Shown here: positions 15,001 through 23,600 of the stretch, in pieces
How the letters are laid out: every line of letters starts with the position of its first letter
Position numbering within the stretch: the stretch's first letter is position 1
Assembly: GCA_900617975.1 (NCBI GenBank)
Contig: UZAE01012476.1
Span: forward strand, 1 to 39,943
Origin: Rodentolepis nana
Lineage: Eukaryota > Platyhelminthes > Cestoda > Cyclophyllidea > Hymenolepididae
Reading direction: 5' to 3'
Length of the DNA: 39,943 nt
The notes under the pieces: generated by a model
The model's input: only the letters and a program-made list of their open reading frames with translations
What the model was told of the DNA's origin: nothing
Databases searched by the model: none
Translations under genes and position numbers: made by a program

Positions 15001-16667
15001 TGAAGCACGAGCGTATCCTCTCTTGATTTGACAAAATCTACTAGAGGAAGTAAAAGACCAACTTTGTTGCAATTGTTGGCGATAAAGTTATTTTCTTATC
15101 TCACCACCACATCGAAAGCTTCTCATTCCCTCGACTGCATTTAAAATGGTCGTTTTTCTCATCACCTGATAATTTCGAATGCGCCGCTTAATGATTTATC
15201 GCAAATATCAAATTAAAACCCAGTACTACACATTACATAAATAACTTAATATTACATATGGTATATTTTTTTAATTTTTATAATCATAAGCCAATTGAAA
15301 CAATGCTCCGCATGCCACGCTGATCTCTTCTCAGATAAGAACAAAAATGTGGCAAAATACTTAACTAACTCACCCACTAAAATCTCCTTGAGACACGGGC
15401 TTAATGGTAACATCGAAATCCGTGGAGGTACGTGGATGGATCCTCTTTTGGGATTGACTGTTAATTATCGTATGGGGATTGCTGGGGACCACTCTTACAG
15501 AAACCACCTTGTTAGAATTATTTTTCATTGATAATTTTTTCAAAGCAAATGTGTTCAAACAAACCCTTCCAAAATCAATAACTGTAGGGTCTTGAAGAAG
15601 TCAATTACTACATATATTAGGTTTCATCTTACAAATTAGATTATAAGTGCCTTCATCGTCCAATTTTGCTCTAAATAGAATTTTCAAAATGCTTTAACCA
15701 ATCTTACTGCGTAGAATTTTCCTCATCAAGTAATGTATCAAAATTAACGAACTCGGTAAGTGTTTCACTTTGCGTGGAAACAGGAAATAGTGTCCCACTT
15801 CCCGAAAGTTTTATCAATTTGGTTTTCAAGACTTTTAAAGTTCTCCCGAAAACAGATAATTTTGTATGAGATGTTATATGTCCTAAAATGTGTTCGAATT
15901 TCTCGAAATCTTTTACCCAAATGGCGTGGAGTAAAGTGGATTAAGATAAGCTGTGAAGAGTTCGATTCGACAATGCCTTGAAATGGTTCCATATTGAAAT
16001 GAGCAACCTTCGAGAATTTGAACTTCACTGGGAGATTAGATGACATGTTCATTAAAATAAGGCGCTTTGTAAATCTTTCTTGAACAACACATGGTCCAAA
16101 ATCAATTTTTTCGAAACATCGAGTGCAAGATAATGGGGCTTCCAGCTTAAGGTCAACTTTTAGTTGTTCATAAGTTGCAATAAATGGAAATTCCAGCTTT
16201 TTAACATCAAATATATCCTTTTCATCTGGAATATTTATAGACCTAAATTCCAGCACGTACTTAAATTTCCAATTACGATTTCAATTAAACCAGTCATATT
16301 AGTCGTATTAAAAGAACCCGAAAAAAAATCGCTGCTTTTCTTTGACCGAATAGGAGAAAAGTTGAATTCAAGGGCAATATGCTCATCAGGGTTTAGAAAT
16401 CCATAATTCGGATGTGCACTCACATCTGTTTGAATCAAAGTATCTAATTTCTAAAATTTTTCAATTATAAAAGTTTCCACTTCAAAATTGCATTACATGA
16501 TTATGAATGGATATTCGAATGACAAAATCCAGAGAATAGCGCGAATTATTATGCAAAACCTTTGTTATTTTGGATGTTTCGTTAAGAAATATAATTGGAA
16601 AATTAAAAGCATATGATAATGAATTAAGCTCTGTGATGGAGATGATATTTTCGATGGCAAATTTCAT
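1..16667 (-). CDS. CFAP47: CFAP47-like ciliary protein with ASH/MSP repeats and a CH domain; 23 exons, 3' end outside window
   Basis: Exons in transcript order: 16497-16667, 16261-16450, 15917-16225, 15708-15882, 15633-15670, 15374-15590, 14607-14854, 14148-14524, 12506-12862, 11623-11793, 10518-10671, 10190-10483, 9751-10117, 9471-9689, 9108-9393, 3099-3534, 2863-3052, 2672-2795, 2120-2441, 1419-1633, 1291-1375, 964-1133 and 1-174. All phases agree and the sum is 5289 nt (1763 codons) without an internal stop. The start is the ATG at 16667; an in-frame TGA lies 12 bases upstream. Repeated beta-sandwich signatures (VIDFGRV, LSVFGRTLKV, IKLSGSGT, VNSRNTGYF) indicate ASH/MSP domains, and a CH domain lies near residues 1190-1330. 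ASH repeats plus one internal CH domain is the CFAP47 architecture; the family acts at the ciliary/flagellar axoneme. Human CFAP47 is longer, and the rest lies left of base 1. Donors of exons 12 and 21 have alternatives. HYDIN and SPAG17 lack this combination, so CFAP47 is preferred. Confidence 0.72.
281..602 (+). repeat. Short LINE-derived retroelement, full-length copy 1
   Basis: It opens with GGGGTGTGCGATAGACTTAC and ends with GCCATTTGATATAAATAAAT, the two ends shared by all full-length copies in this window. It lies in the CFAP47-like intron between exons 22 and 23, antisense to that gene. The flanks (ATCTTTC and ATCTTCC) may be a decayed target duplication. Confidence 0.85.
3099..3534 (-). 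CDS. CFAP47: CFAP47-like exon 16, carrying most of the calponin-homology domain
   Basis: The acceptor TTTTAG ends at 3535 and the donor GTTGCT follows 3099; the exon enters in phase 0 and leaves in phase 1. The CH core is readable: LLQWVNKSV, then VTNFGEDFASGLALVTVIANY, LNPQSQEHKFHNAVQIV and a final NPNEVQMILVLSNLYRTLP helix. The domain begins in the preceding exon (9108-9393), which ends with VAWTSLFLQLLK, so the 5.6-kb intron splits the CH domain near its N-terminus. CH domains bind actin or microtubules in other proteins; a role here is inferred only. Confidence 0.8.
3566..3894 (+). repeat. Short LINE-derived retroelement, full-length copy 2
   Basis: It has the same head (GGGGTGTGAGATAGACTTAC) and the same AT-rich tail (CCATTTGAAATAAATAAAT), with a TCTG microsatellite in the middle. 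Flanks ATATAATCG and ATATGATCG look like an aged target-site duplication. It is in the 5.6-kb intron, starting 32 bases from the splice acceptor of the CH exon. Confidence 0.85.
4441..4478. repeat. G/T-rich low-complexity tract ending in an assembly gap
   Basis: Runs of four to eight G separated by TGT or A, ending in a single 'n' at 4478. The tract probably stopped the assembler. The true length is unknown. Confidence 0.7.
4809..5136 (+). repeat. Short LINE-derived retroelement, full-length copy 3, with perfect 11-bp target duplication
   Basis: The element is bounded by ATTGGTTGACT at 4798-4808 and the identical ATTGGTTGACT at 5137-5147. This fixes both ends and shows insertion by target-primed reverse transcription. 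It starts with GGGGTGTGCGATAGAC and ends with AAAATAAATAAAT. Confidence 0.93.
5937..6699 (+). CDS. 3' part of an unrecognised gene nested in a CFAP47-like intron on the opposite strand
   Basis: Proposed exons: 5937-5976, 6100-6224, 6276 or 6286-6369, 6448-6530 and 6609-6699, with stop TGA at 6697-6699. The last three join cleanly (GAG|GTG, then GG|A) at TTTAG/GTAAGT-type sites. Exons one and two also agree in phase (G|GA). The join between exons two and three works in phase 0 only if the acceptor is at 6285 rather than the stronger TTTCAG at 6275. The peptide includes ALDDFGKLGQSGGLITIPHP, PPPWDREKAYTTDLKDIE and FYVRRDLVVSLFVVSKRSKN and ends KKWLEEI. I do not recognise a family. AATAAA follows at 6771. 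Upstream exons, if any, were not resolved between 5150 and 5936. Confidence 0.5.
6771..6776 (+). promoter_or_regulatory. Poly(A) signal AATAAA of the nested gene
   Basis: AATAAA lies 71 bases after the TGA of the nested plus-strand gene and is followed by T/G-rich sequence. Confidence 0.5.
7115..7375 (+). repeat. Short LINE-derived retroelement, shortened copy
   Basis: The head GGGGTGTGCGATAGACTTAT is intact. About 60 bases between CACTCTTCTGTC and AACTTACGGGCTAAGG are missing compared with full-length copies. The tail is CTATTTGATATACATACATAC. Confidence 0.8.
7499..7707 (-). repeat. Short LINE-derived retroelement, 5' two thirds, reverse orientation
   Basis: Read on the minus strand it starts with the canonical head at 7707 and runs to the region before the tail; the 3' tail is absent. 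Its sequence is nearly identical to 8629-8805, which does have the tail, so the truncation is probably an assembly effect. Confidence 0.75.
7926..8189 (+). repeat. Near-identical repeat of 7233-7492 directly after an assembly gap
   Basis: After the 'n' at 7925 the sequence restarts with TGTATGTCATATTCCACCAC and follows 7233-7492 almost base for base, including the non-element sequence AATTGGAAGTAGAACAAGCG. Such identity far exceeds that between separate element copies, so this is an unresolved duplicate contig end or allele, not a second insertion. Confidence 0.8.
8506..8805 (-). repeat. Short LINE-derived retroelement, reverse copy interrupted by an assembly gap
   Basis: On plus it starts with TTTATTTATTTTAAATGGCA (the reverse-complemented tail) and runs to GGATGCACCAC before the 'n' at 8806, within the head. 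It therefore contains nearly the whole element on minus. Confidence 0.85.
8807..8950. repeat. Second copy of 7781-7924 after an assembly gap
   Basis: Sequence following the 'n' at 8806 (CTCATTGTTATTCTGCCCTC onward) repeats 7781-7924. With 7926-8189 this shows that a single ~1.2 kb locus is represented twice in scrambled order. Confidence 0.75.
8918..9088 (+). repeat. Short LINE-derived retroelement, 5'-truncated 3' half
   Basis: It begins inside the element at TTTTCTCTGCCTTTGTGTCT and runs through GAAGTCAACTAAAGGGCTAA to the tail GCCATTTGTTATAAATAAT. It lacks the head, as expected of a 5'-truncated retroposon. It ends 20 bases before the 3' end of CFAP47-like exon 15. Confidence 0.8.
12142..12464 (+). 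repeat. Short LINE-derived retroelement, full-length copy with perfect 13-bp target duplication
   Basis: It is flanked by ACTAATCTTAAAA at 12129-12141 and again at 12465-12477. It lies in the intron between exons 9 and 10 of the CFAP47-like gene, antisense to it. Confidence 0.93.
13746..13860 (+). repeat. Short LINE-derived retroelement, head-only fragment
   Basis: Only the first ~115 bases are present (GGGGTGTGCGATAGACTTAC to CTGACTTCAAACTACATTG). Loss of the 3' end is not the usual retroposon truncation, so this copy was probably cut by a later deletion. Confidence 0.75.
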
Positions 16668-17699
16668 GATTTTAAATCAAAGGGAAATGAAATATTTTCG
16701 TAATCTAAAAGAATAGGCGACCAATAGCAAAAGATTATGTTATCGTTATTCGATTAAGTAATATTAACTATAATCAAAGCATAACCACCAAGAGTTAATT
16801 TTTAGTGCGCTCAAACTAGCTACACAATTTGGTATCTATTTAGCCCAAGGTTACAATTTAATTGAGCAAACAAAGTCTATGTTAACAGAAATCGAGATTC
16901 TAGGTGAAGCAGGTAACTGCTATTTCATGTGTCATTTAGGTTTGCAAATTTAGTTTTGAATATCATTAGACAATTATCCGTTTATCGGAAACAATAAATC
17001 ATAAAAAATGAAATTTCTGAGAATCGTCAAAACCAAATGAACACAACAAAATATTCCCATTTTCATTATATAGTTTAGGCAACTTTTCTTATAAAATCAC
17101 TTCGCTAGTTTAAAAGTTTGTATTTAAAATTAAATTTAATATTTACTATATGAGAGACGAAATAAAGCTGACAGTTATTGGTTATAAGGGCAAAGAAAAC
17201 CGTTTTTTCAACTTTAATAACTCTTTCGATGAGTTATTTTAGACACAACTTTATTTTGAAAATGGCCATTTAAGATTTAGTGTAATACAGATTGACTTAC
17301 AATTTTATTTCCGTTATCGCAAATTACGACGTTCAATTTTTAACTTGCATGCAGATAAACCTATGATTTTGGTAAAAATTTGAAAATATATAAAATTTTT
17401 TAACTATTGCAAATAATATAAGAAGTTCTACATTATATAATGTGCCAATTTATTAATAATCACAAGTATTCTACGTAAAATGCTTAACATCAAGACTTTG
17501 AAGAGCTCTTCTTTAAATATAAATCATTTTGTAATATAATTTAGTATTTTCATATACTTTTATTCAATTAAAAACTTATCCTCTTTGTGCTTTGTTTAAA
17601 AGATTTTCTGGATTGGCGCGTTCTATTGAATTATAGGAGTTGTTTAACTTATATGTAACATCGAGCCTAATTTGATGTTACGATCTCAAAATAAAGTTA
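16668..17699. promoter_or_regulatory. AT-rich intergenic spacer between two divergent genes
   Basis: About 1 kb separating the ATG of the CFAP47-like gene (minus) from the ATG of the PHC-like gene (plus). It is strongly AT-rich and I see no ORF of note, no repeat copy and no clear TATA box in a defined position. By location it should hold both promoters; no transcription factor site can be assigned from the sequence alone. A 5' untranslated exon of the minus gene could end at the TTTTAG near 16714. Confidence 0.4.
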
Positions 17700-20600
17700 A
17701 TGGAATCGGCTAATTCGGACGGAGTTATAAACACAGAACTTAGGAAAAATGATGAAGCTGAGAATGATATTCACCCTCCATTATCTGTTTGCTGCTCAGA
17801 AAAATCCTACGGCCAGTGTTCGCCTCCTGTCTGCTATGTTGAACTAGCTGGACATAAATCAACAAAAGTAATAGATTTATTTCTAATATTGTTTTATAAC
17901 ATCTTTTCTTTTTGCATTCCTTGAAAATATAATTAGTACGTATCAGTTTTTTATGCTTTTCAATATTTATGCTTAATGCTTGTTTTTATCTAAAGGACCA
18001 ACAGTCTTTGGCTGATATTGATCCTGAATTTCCTCCCGGAGAAGGGACATCTAGTGCGACAGTTTTAGATACCGTTGATGGCCCCTCTTCAACGCCTAAA
18101 TCGGGATTAATTGTCAAAGATGGCGATAACGGAGAATGTGCTTCATTGATTCCCACTCCTCCTCTATCTATAGTTCCCTCCTCCATTGTTCAGGATCAGG
18201 GAAATGCGACAACTACATCTGTTCCTGGTCCTCTGGTTGACGCCTCTCTTGAGCCTTTGTCTGAGGGTCGTCTTGTGATTGTTGAAAAGGAATCAGTTGA
18301 TGAGGAGGATGTTGATGAGCGTCCTCTTGTGGTCGATCTCGGGGATTCACCTAGACCTGCTACCCGTAAGCACCGATTCTAAATTTGTTTTTATGGTCGA
18401 ATCAGTGCAAATTTGCGATCGTTTATTGACAAATCCAGTAACGCAAAATAATAGTTGCTTCATATATTTTACAAAAAATAATTTATCCGTGTCTTCGAAT
18501 GAAAGTTTCGCATTTTTAAGTAGCTCGTGTTCACGTTTGTAGACACTTGGACATTTAGATCTGTAATTTTTTTATTCCCGACCATTTACACCAACCATGA
18601 GATTACCACTGTGACTTTGCTTACCTCTTTTTTGAAATGTTTAAATCGATTTCAATTTTTACTTACGTTGATGATCCAGAAATTATTTTACTGGTTGATG
18701 GAGTGGCTGGAGGTTGAAGACTTTTCTTTCCCTGTTTGTGCACATGCTTTCCTCGCCAGTGGGGAGGGGTGGGGGGGGGGGGGGGGGGGGGGGGGTGGAG
18801 ATTGGAGGGGATGGAAGGGTGTTTCATTCAGTTGTACCTACCAACTAAATGTGTATTGAATTTGGATCTGCTATGGATACTTACTTAAATTGGTATCGTT
18901 AAGCAATTTTTTGCATGAGATCACATATGTTTCTAAGTGTCTTTTTTGAATTTGTTGTTTTGCCTATATTGGTGATTCTCATTTTTTTTCTTTGTAGCCG
19001 AGTTTCATAAACCGATATTCATATATCGGATAGATCATAAAGTGAAAGCAAGTCAGTTGGCCTCTTTCTTAAATCCAATTATAACCCTAAAATAGTCAAG
19101 CACTTCAATAATTTAAATGTAAGGTGCATCGAAGATATTAAGGTAACAAATCATAAGAAATGTGTTTTCCAATAGAAATATTTCCGCCGTAACAATGCAA
19201 AGGACCGAGTAGTTAAGTTAAAATAGAAGAATTTTATTCATTATTGACTCTCTACTATTTTGATTTAGCCACAGAAGAGAAAATGTCCGAAGCGAAAGCT
19301 GGTGGTGGAGTATTTAGAAAGCCTTCTATTCCAGCCTCTAAGATCTCACTTAATGATATGCCTTCACCACATTCTCAATCGCAGTCTCCCAAAATTCCAC
19401 CACCACCACCACCACCAGTTACCGTAACCACAGCCACTACTAAGGCCATTCCATCCTCGGTTTCAACTCCAGTGACAAAGTCGTCATCATATTCCACTTC
19501 TACTATTATCCCGGTCACTTCTTCTCAGCCTACTTCTATGTCGGTAACCACACCGAATCCTATGCCTTCGACGACGTCTACATCTTCTCATTCTCATCCA
19601 CCTCCATTGCCTCCTACTCTCCGTGTACAAAAACCCATTCGTCCTTTTATCCCCCCAACAACGCATTTCATCCCACCACCACCGCAATTGTGAGTTTTTT
19701 CCGTTCTCTTTAATGAAATCATTGCCTAAATTCTCATTTTTACTTAATGTTTTTTAACGTCATCCCTATCGAACATACTATTTTTGGAATCAGAAGTGAT
19801 CGTGGAGTCGGAAGAAACACTTGCAATACATTGTATTGATGCCAAACTCGCGTAGTTTAATACTAGAATAGGTCTTTCAGTTTAGGATTTAAGTAATTTT
19901 TCACTTTCTCAATTAAGAACTTCTTTAATTCAGTTTATGAAACGTTGGAGGTGCTGCTGATTCTTGAGTCATCAATTGCCTTTTGTGTCACGTGCCATGC
20001 TTAGGAAAACTGTGCCTTTCCTTGGATTATCGGTATTTTTTATTAGAGTCAGCATCTTTTCCTTATTGTATGAAGTTTGTTCAGTTTTACATCTTCCGTG
20101 TATTGCCTTTTCGGTTGTGGCTATTCAGATATTGAAAGTATTGTACGCAAAATAACGTAACTATCAAAATTGACTGCTTGTCGACTGTTTGTACTTCACA
20201 TTTATCCCATTACGCCACAATTTGTTTCCAACTGTGAAGCTTGTTAGGCTAAGCCATATTATTCTGTTCATTATTATCGCCTCAGATAGGGGAGAATCTG
20301 GCTTTTTGAATTTTAGCAGCTCAAAGTACACTCATGCTAGGAGTTTGGAATTCACTGATTAATGAGTTTATGTGCGTTAGTAAAGATGGACCGAAAAGAT
20401 GCTCAAGTTTCAAAGCGGGGGAGGACGAAGACACTTCCTCCTTTTCCCACATTCCTCCCACTCAGCTTAAATTAGTTGAAAGTGGAGGAGAGTACGCATC
20501 CACTTCCTATTGGTCGTTGGATTTCCTTGACCCTGTGTAGTTTTGTACTTTAATTTTCCCATTTTATATGATTTAATTATGCCCAAATAAACTCATTACC

Positions 20601-23600
20601 ACGCCAGTTAAAGTAAGCCCAGGGATGAGAGCTCTAACGAGTTTGAAAGTTTCCCCACATGGATATCATAGGAATGAATAAAGTTAGCTGGTATGCGCAA
20701 GGGCGCGTGTATCATTGGGGATATAAATTATAGGCAATAGTGAATAATAATAGCGTACTGCAAAAATAATAGCCAGAATGGTTGCTAACCAGTACTGAAT
20801 TTGACAGTTCTCCGTAGTAATTTAAACTTCCGTCGTGGCAAAACTGTGTTTCCCTCCAGTTCAGCATGAGTTGTTCATTCGATTTTTGTCGATGATGCTG
20901 TTGTTAACATTCACGTCAGCAAAGTCTGCCGTTAACCCATCAGTTCCAACTGATGTGCACTCTCGTCCATGCGCACTGATGGATTTTCCATCTCAGTATA
21001 ACATCTTAATACTGGCTGTCATTGTAGTCAATATCGGTCCTTGTGAAATAGGGTGAAATGCCCGTCTTAAAAGTCGTGTTGGTTTCATAATTGACCCTAA
21101 ATAAGGTATATCCAGCTGATTTGGCCTTAAGCTCTGTTTAGGAGCATTTTTGTCTGCCGCGTCGATAATATTTGTGTAAATAATTTGATAGTTCACGTTT
21201 TATTGTTTCATTTTGCAGACTAGAGATTAGCAATAGTCACTCGTCGACCTCAGTCGCCTTGTCATCTCAATCGACTTCACAATTTCTTGCCTCCACTTCC
21301 TCCCTCACTGGCACATCTACAACATTTCGACTCCAGGCGTCCCAGTTGTCTCATTCGAGCACTCAACAGCATCCTCTACCACTACCGCAGCCAACGAATA
21401 TCTCTGGACCAACAGCAATACACCAACAGCCGAATGGCGCTAACAACAACAACAACAATGTCCAGTTTATGTCTGTTCTTGCACCATCTCCCTCTCAGGG
21501 TCCAGGTGGTGTCCAACATCCGCCCATTCAGCTCTTCAATCTTGCACCCATGCCCGGCTATCTAAGTGAGTCTTGTCTCTTCTTTTTGTTCCCTCACTTA
21601 TCGTTATCATTGTCTTTTTCGCCATGCAAAATCGTCACTTTGCTATTTCAACGACTTGCCGCTAATTTTATATTCTCAACATATCGTCTATAGCATTATG
21701 CTTTAAGTCTGTTCCAATCCACTTATTTACACTTTCGTCGATGCCTTGTTGTTTCAGCGATTTGTCTTGACATTTTATTAAAACTACTATAACTAAATCA
21801 TGCGAATGACACCGAGAATTACGAAGAATGTATATTTTTTTAATTGTATTTACAGTACCTAGAGTTTGACCCTTATTTGTGTCTTCTTGGGTTCCGAAAG
21901 TGAGTTCACAGAGTTATTAGGTTGGCAACTAAGTCATTGGCGATTTCAAATAAGAAGGCAAATTCGGAATTTTTGTTTAAAAATATAACTTTATTCAATT
22001 AGATATTGGCCGTTCTTGTCGATGACCTTTTTCCATCGTTCTGGCAGAGTAAAAATTCCCCGTTCGTAAAATGTCTGGTCTTTGCTATTAAAAAACTGAA
22101 TTAGGTGTGATCCGACATCATCCGCGTTGTTAAAAATTTCACCATTTAAAGAGTTTTGCATGGAACGAAACAAATGGTTATCTGAAGGCGCAAGGTCAGG
22201 GCTATATGGTGGGTGTGACAAAACATCCCAAGCCAGTTCCAATAATTTTTGCCGAGTAACCAAAGATGTGTGGGGCCTTGCGTTATCATGATGGAAAACA
22301 ACACCCGATTTGATAATGCTGGCCGCTTATCTTCAATTGCATCCTTCAGTTTTTCGAGTTGTTCAACATACACATTTGAATTTATCGTTTGGTTCTGCGG
22401 CATGAGTTCAAAATACAAAATTCCTTTGTGATCCCACCAGACTGACAGCATAATCTTATTTGGTGAATCTCTGCTTTTGATACTGTTTGGGCTGGTTGAT
22501 CTTGCTTCAACCATGATCTCTTGCGAGTAACATTGTTACAAACTGTCCACTTTTCGTCGCCAGTAACTAGGTTCCTCAGAAACGGATCATTCTCATTGCG
22601 TTTCAGTAGCGGCGAATCACAGATGCTAATCCGTTGCGTCAAATGAATTTCCTTTAACTGCTGGTGAGGGATCCGTAAATCAAGTTTCTTGACATAATCA
22701 AGGGTTTTTCATTTTTTTCAATGCATGTATGCGACACATTGAGCTTCTCTGCAATATCTCGTGTTGTGCTGTGACGATTTGAATCGATAATGGCCTTGGT
22801 ATGGGTTTCATCCGCTTCGACTGGGCGACCAGATCGTTGTGAATTTTTCAGTGAAAAATCACCGGAACGAAATCTTTCAAACAAATTTCGACACTGCCAT
22901 TCTTTTAAGGCTTCATCTCCATATACGGCACATAACTTCTTTTGTGCTTGCGATGCGTTCTTGCCTTTTCGGAAGTAACACAATAAAATGTGTCGGAAGA
23001 GCACGTCCTGTTCTTTCATTTTTAAATTGGAATAAAAACAAAACTAAAGAACTAAACAAAAAAATTTTTTTACTAATTAACCTAGAAGCCCATACAGTAA
23101 GAAAAAAATATAGGTTAGATGCTCTGGCCACGTTAACAAAACAAAAGAAAGTATAGAGTGAATCTGTCAACAAAAACGGCAATGACTTAGTTGCCAACCC
23201 AATATAATCAGTGCGCAAAACTTTAAAGCAATATTTGTCAATTTGTCTGGCCCCTGGAAGGTGCGCCCTATTTTTCTCTTCCGTCTCTTTCATCTGGCAC
23301 TTGACCTTTTGTTTCTTGTATTAAGAGGTGGACGGTTGATTAAGATTAATTGATATCCTAGAAGTTCCCCCTCCCCTTACATCTCCACTTTCCTTCCTGG
23401 AAGTTGAAGTTCCACCAGTCCCAATTCGGCGTTCTTTTCTTTGTATCACTCAAATTCCAATCTAATTGAAAAGCTTCCTTAAATTTTATAGAATTTGCAT
23501 TAATGCGGTAAAAGTTGATCAAAGTTTTGGAAAGCATTGTAGATGTGCATAAAATGCTATTTGGACTGCATCAAATTTCTTTCCCAAATCGTCTTTTAAT

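Noticed and set aside
16235..16256. A 14-18 bp intron at GTACGTGCTGG...TTTAG
   Set aside because: Too short, and it leads to a stop. The 35-bp intron 16226-16260 keeps the frame.
18998..19090. Exon [15 protein letters not shown] after a TTTGTAG acceptor in the PHC-like gene
   Set aside because: It ends in TAG without a donor giving the phase needed by the next exon, whereas joining 18365 directly to 19269 fits exactly.
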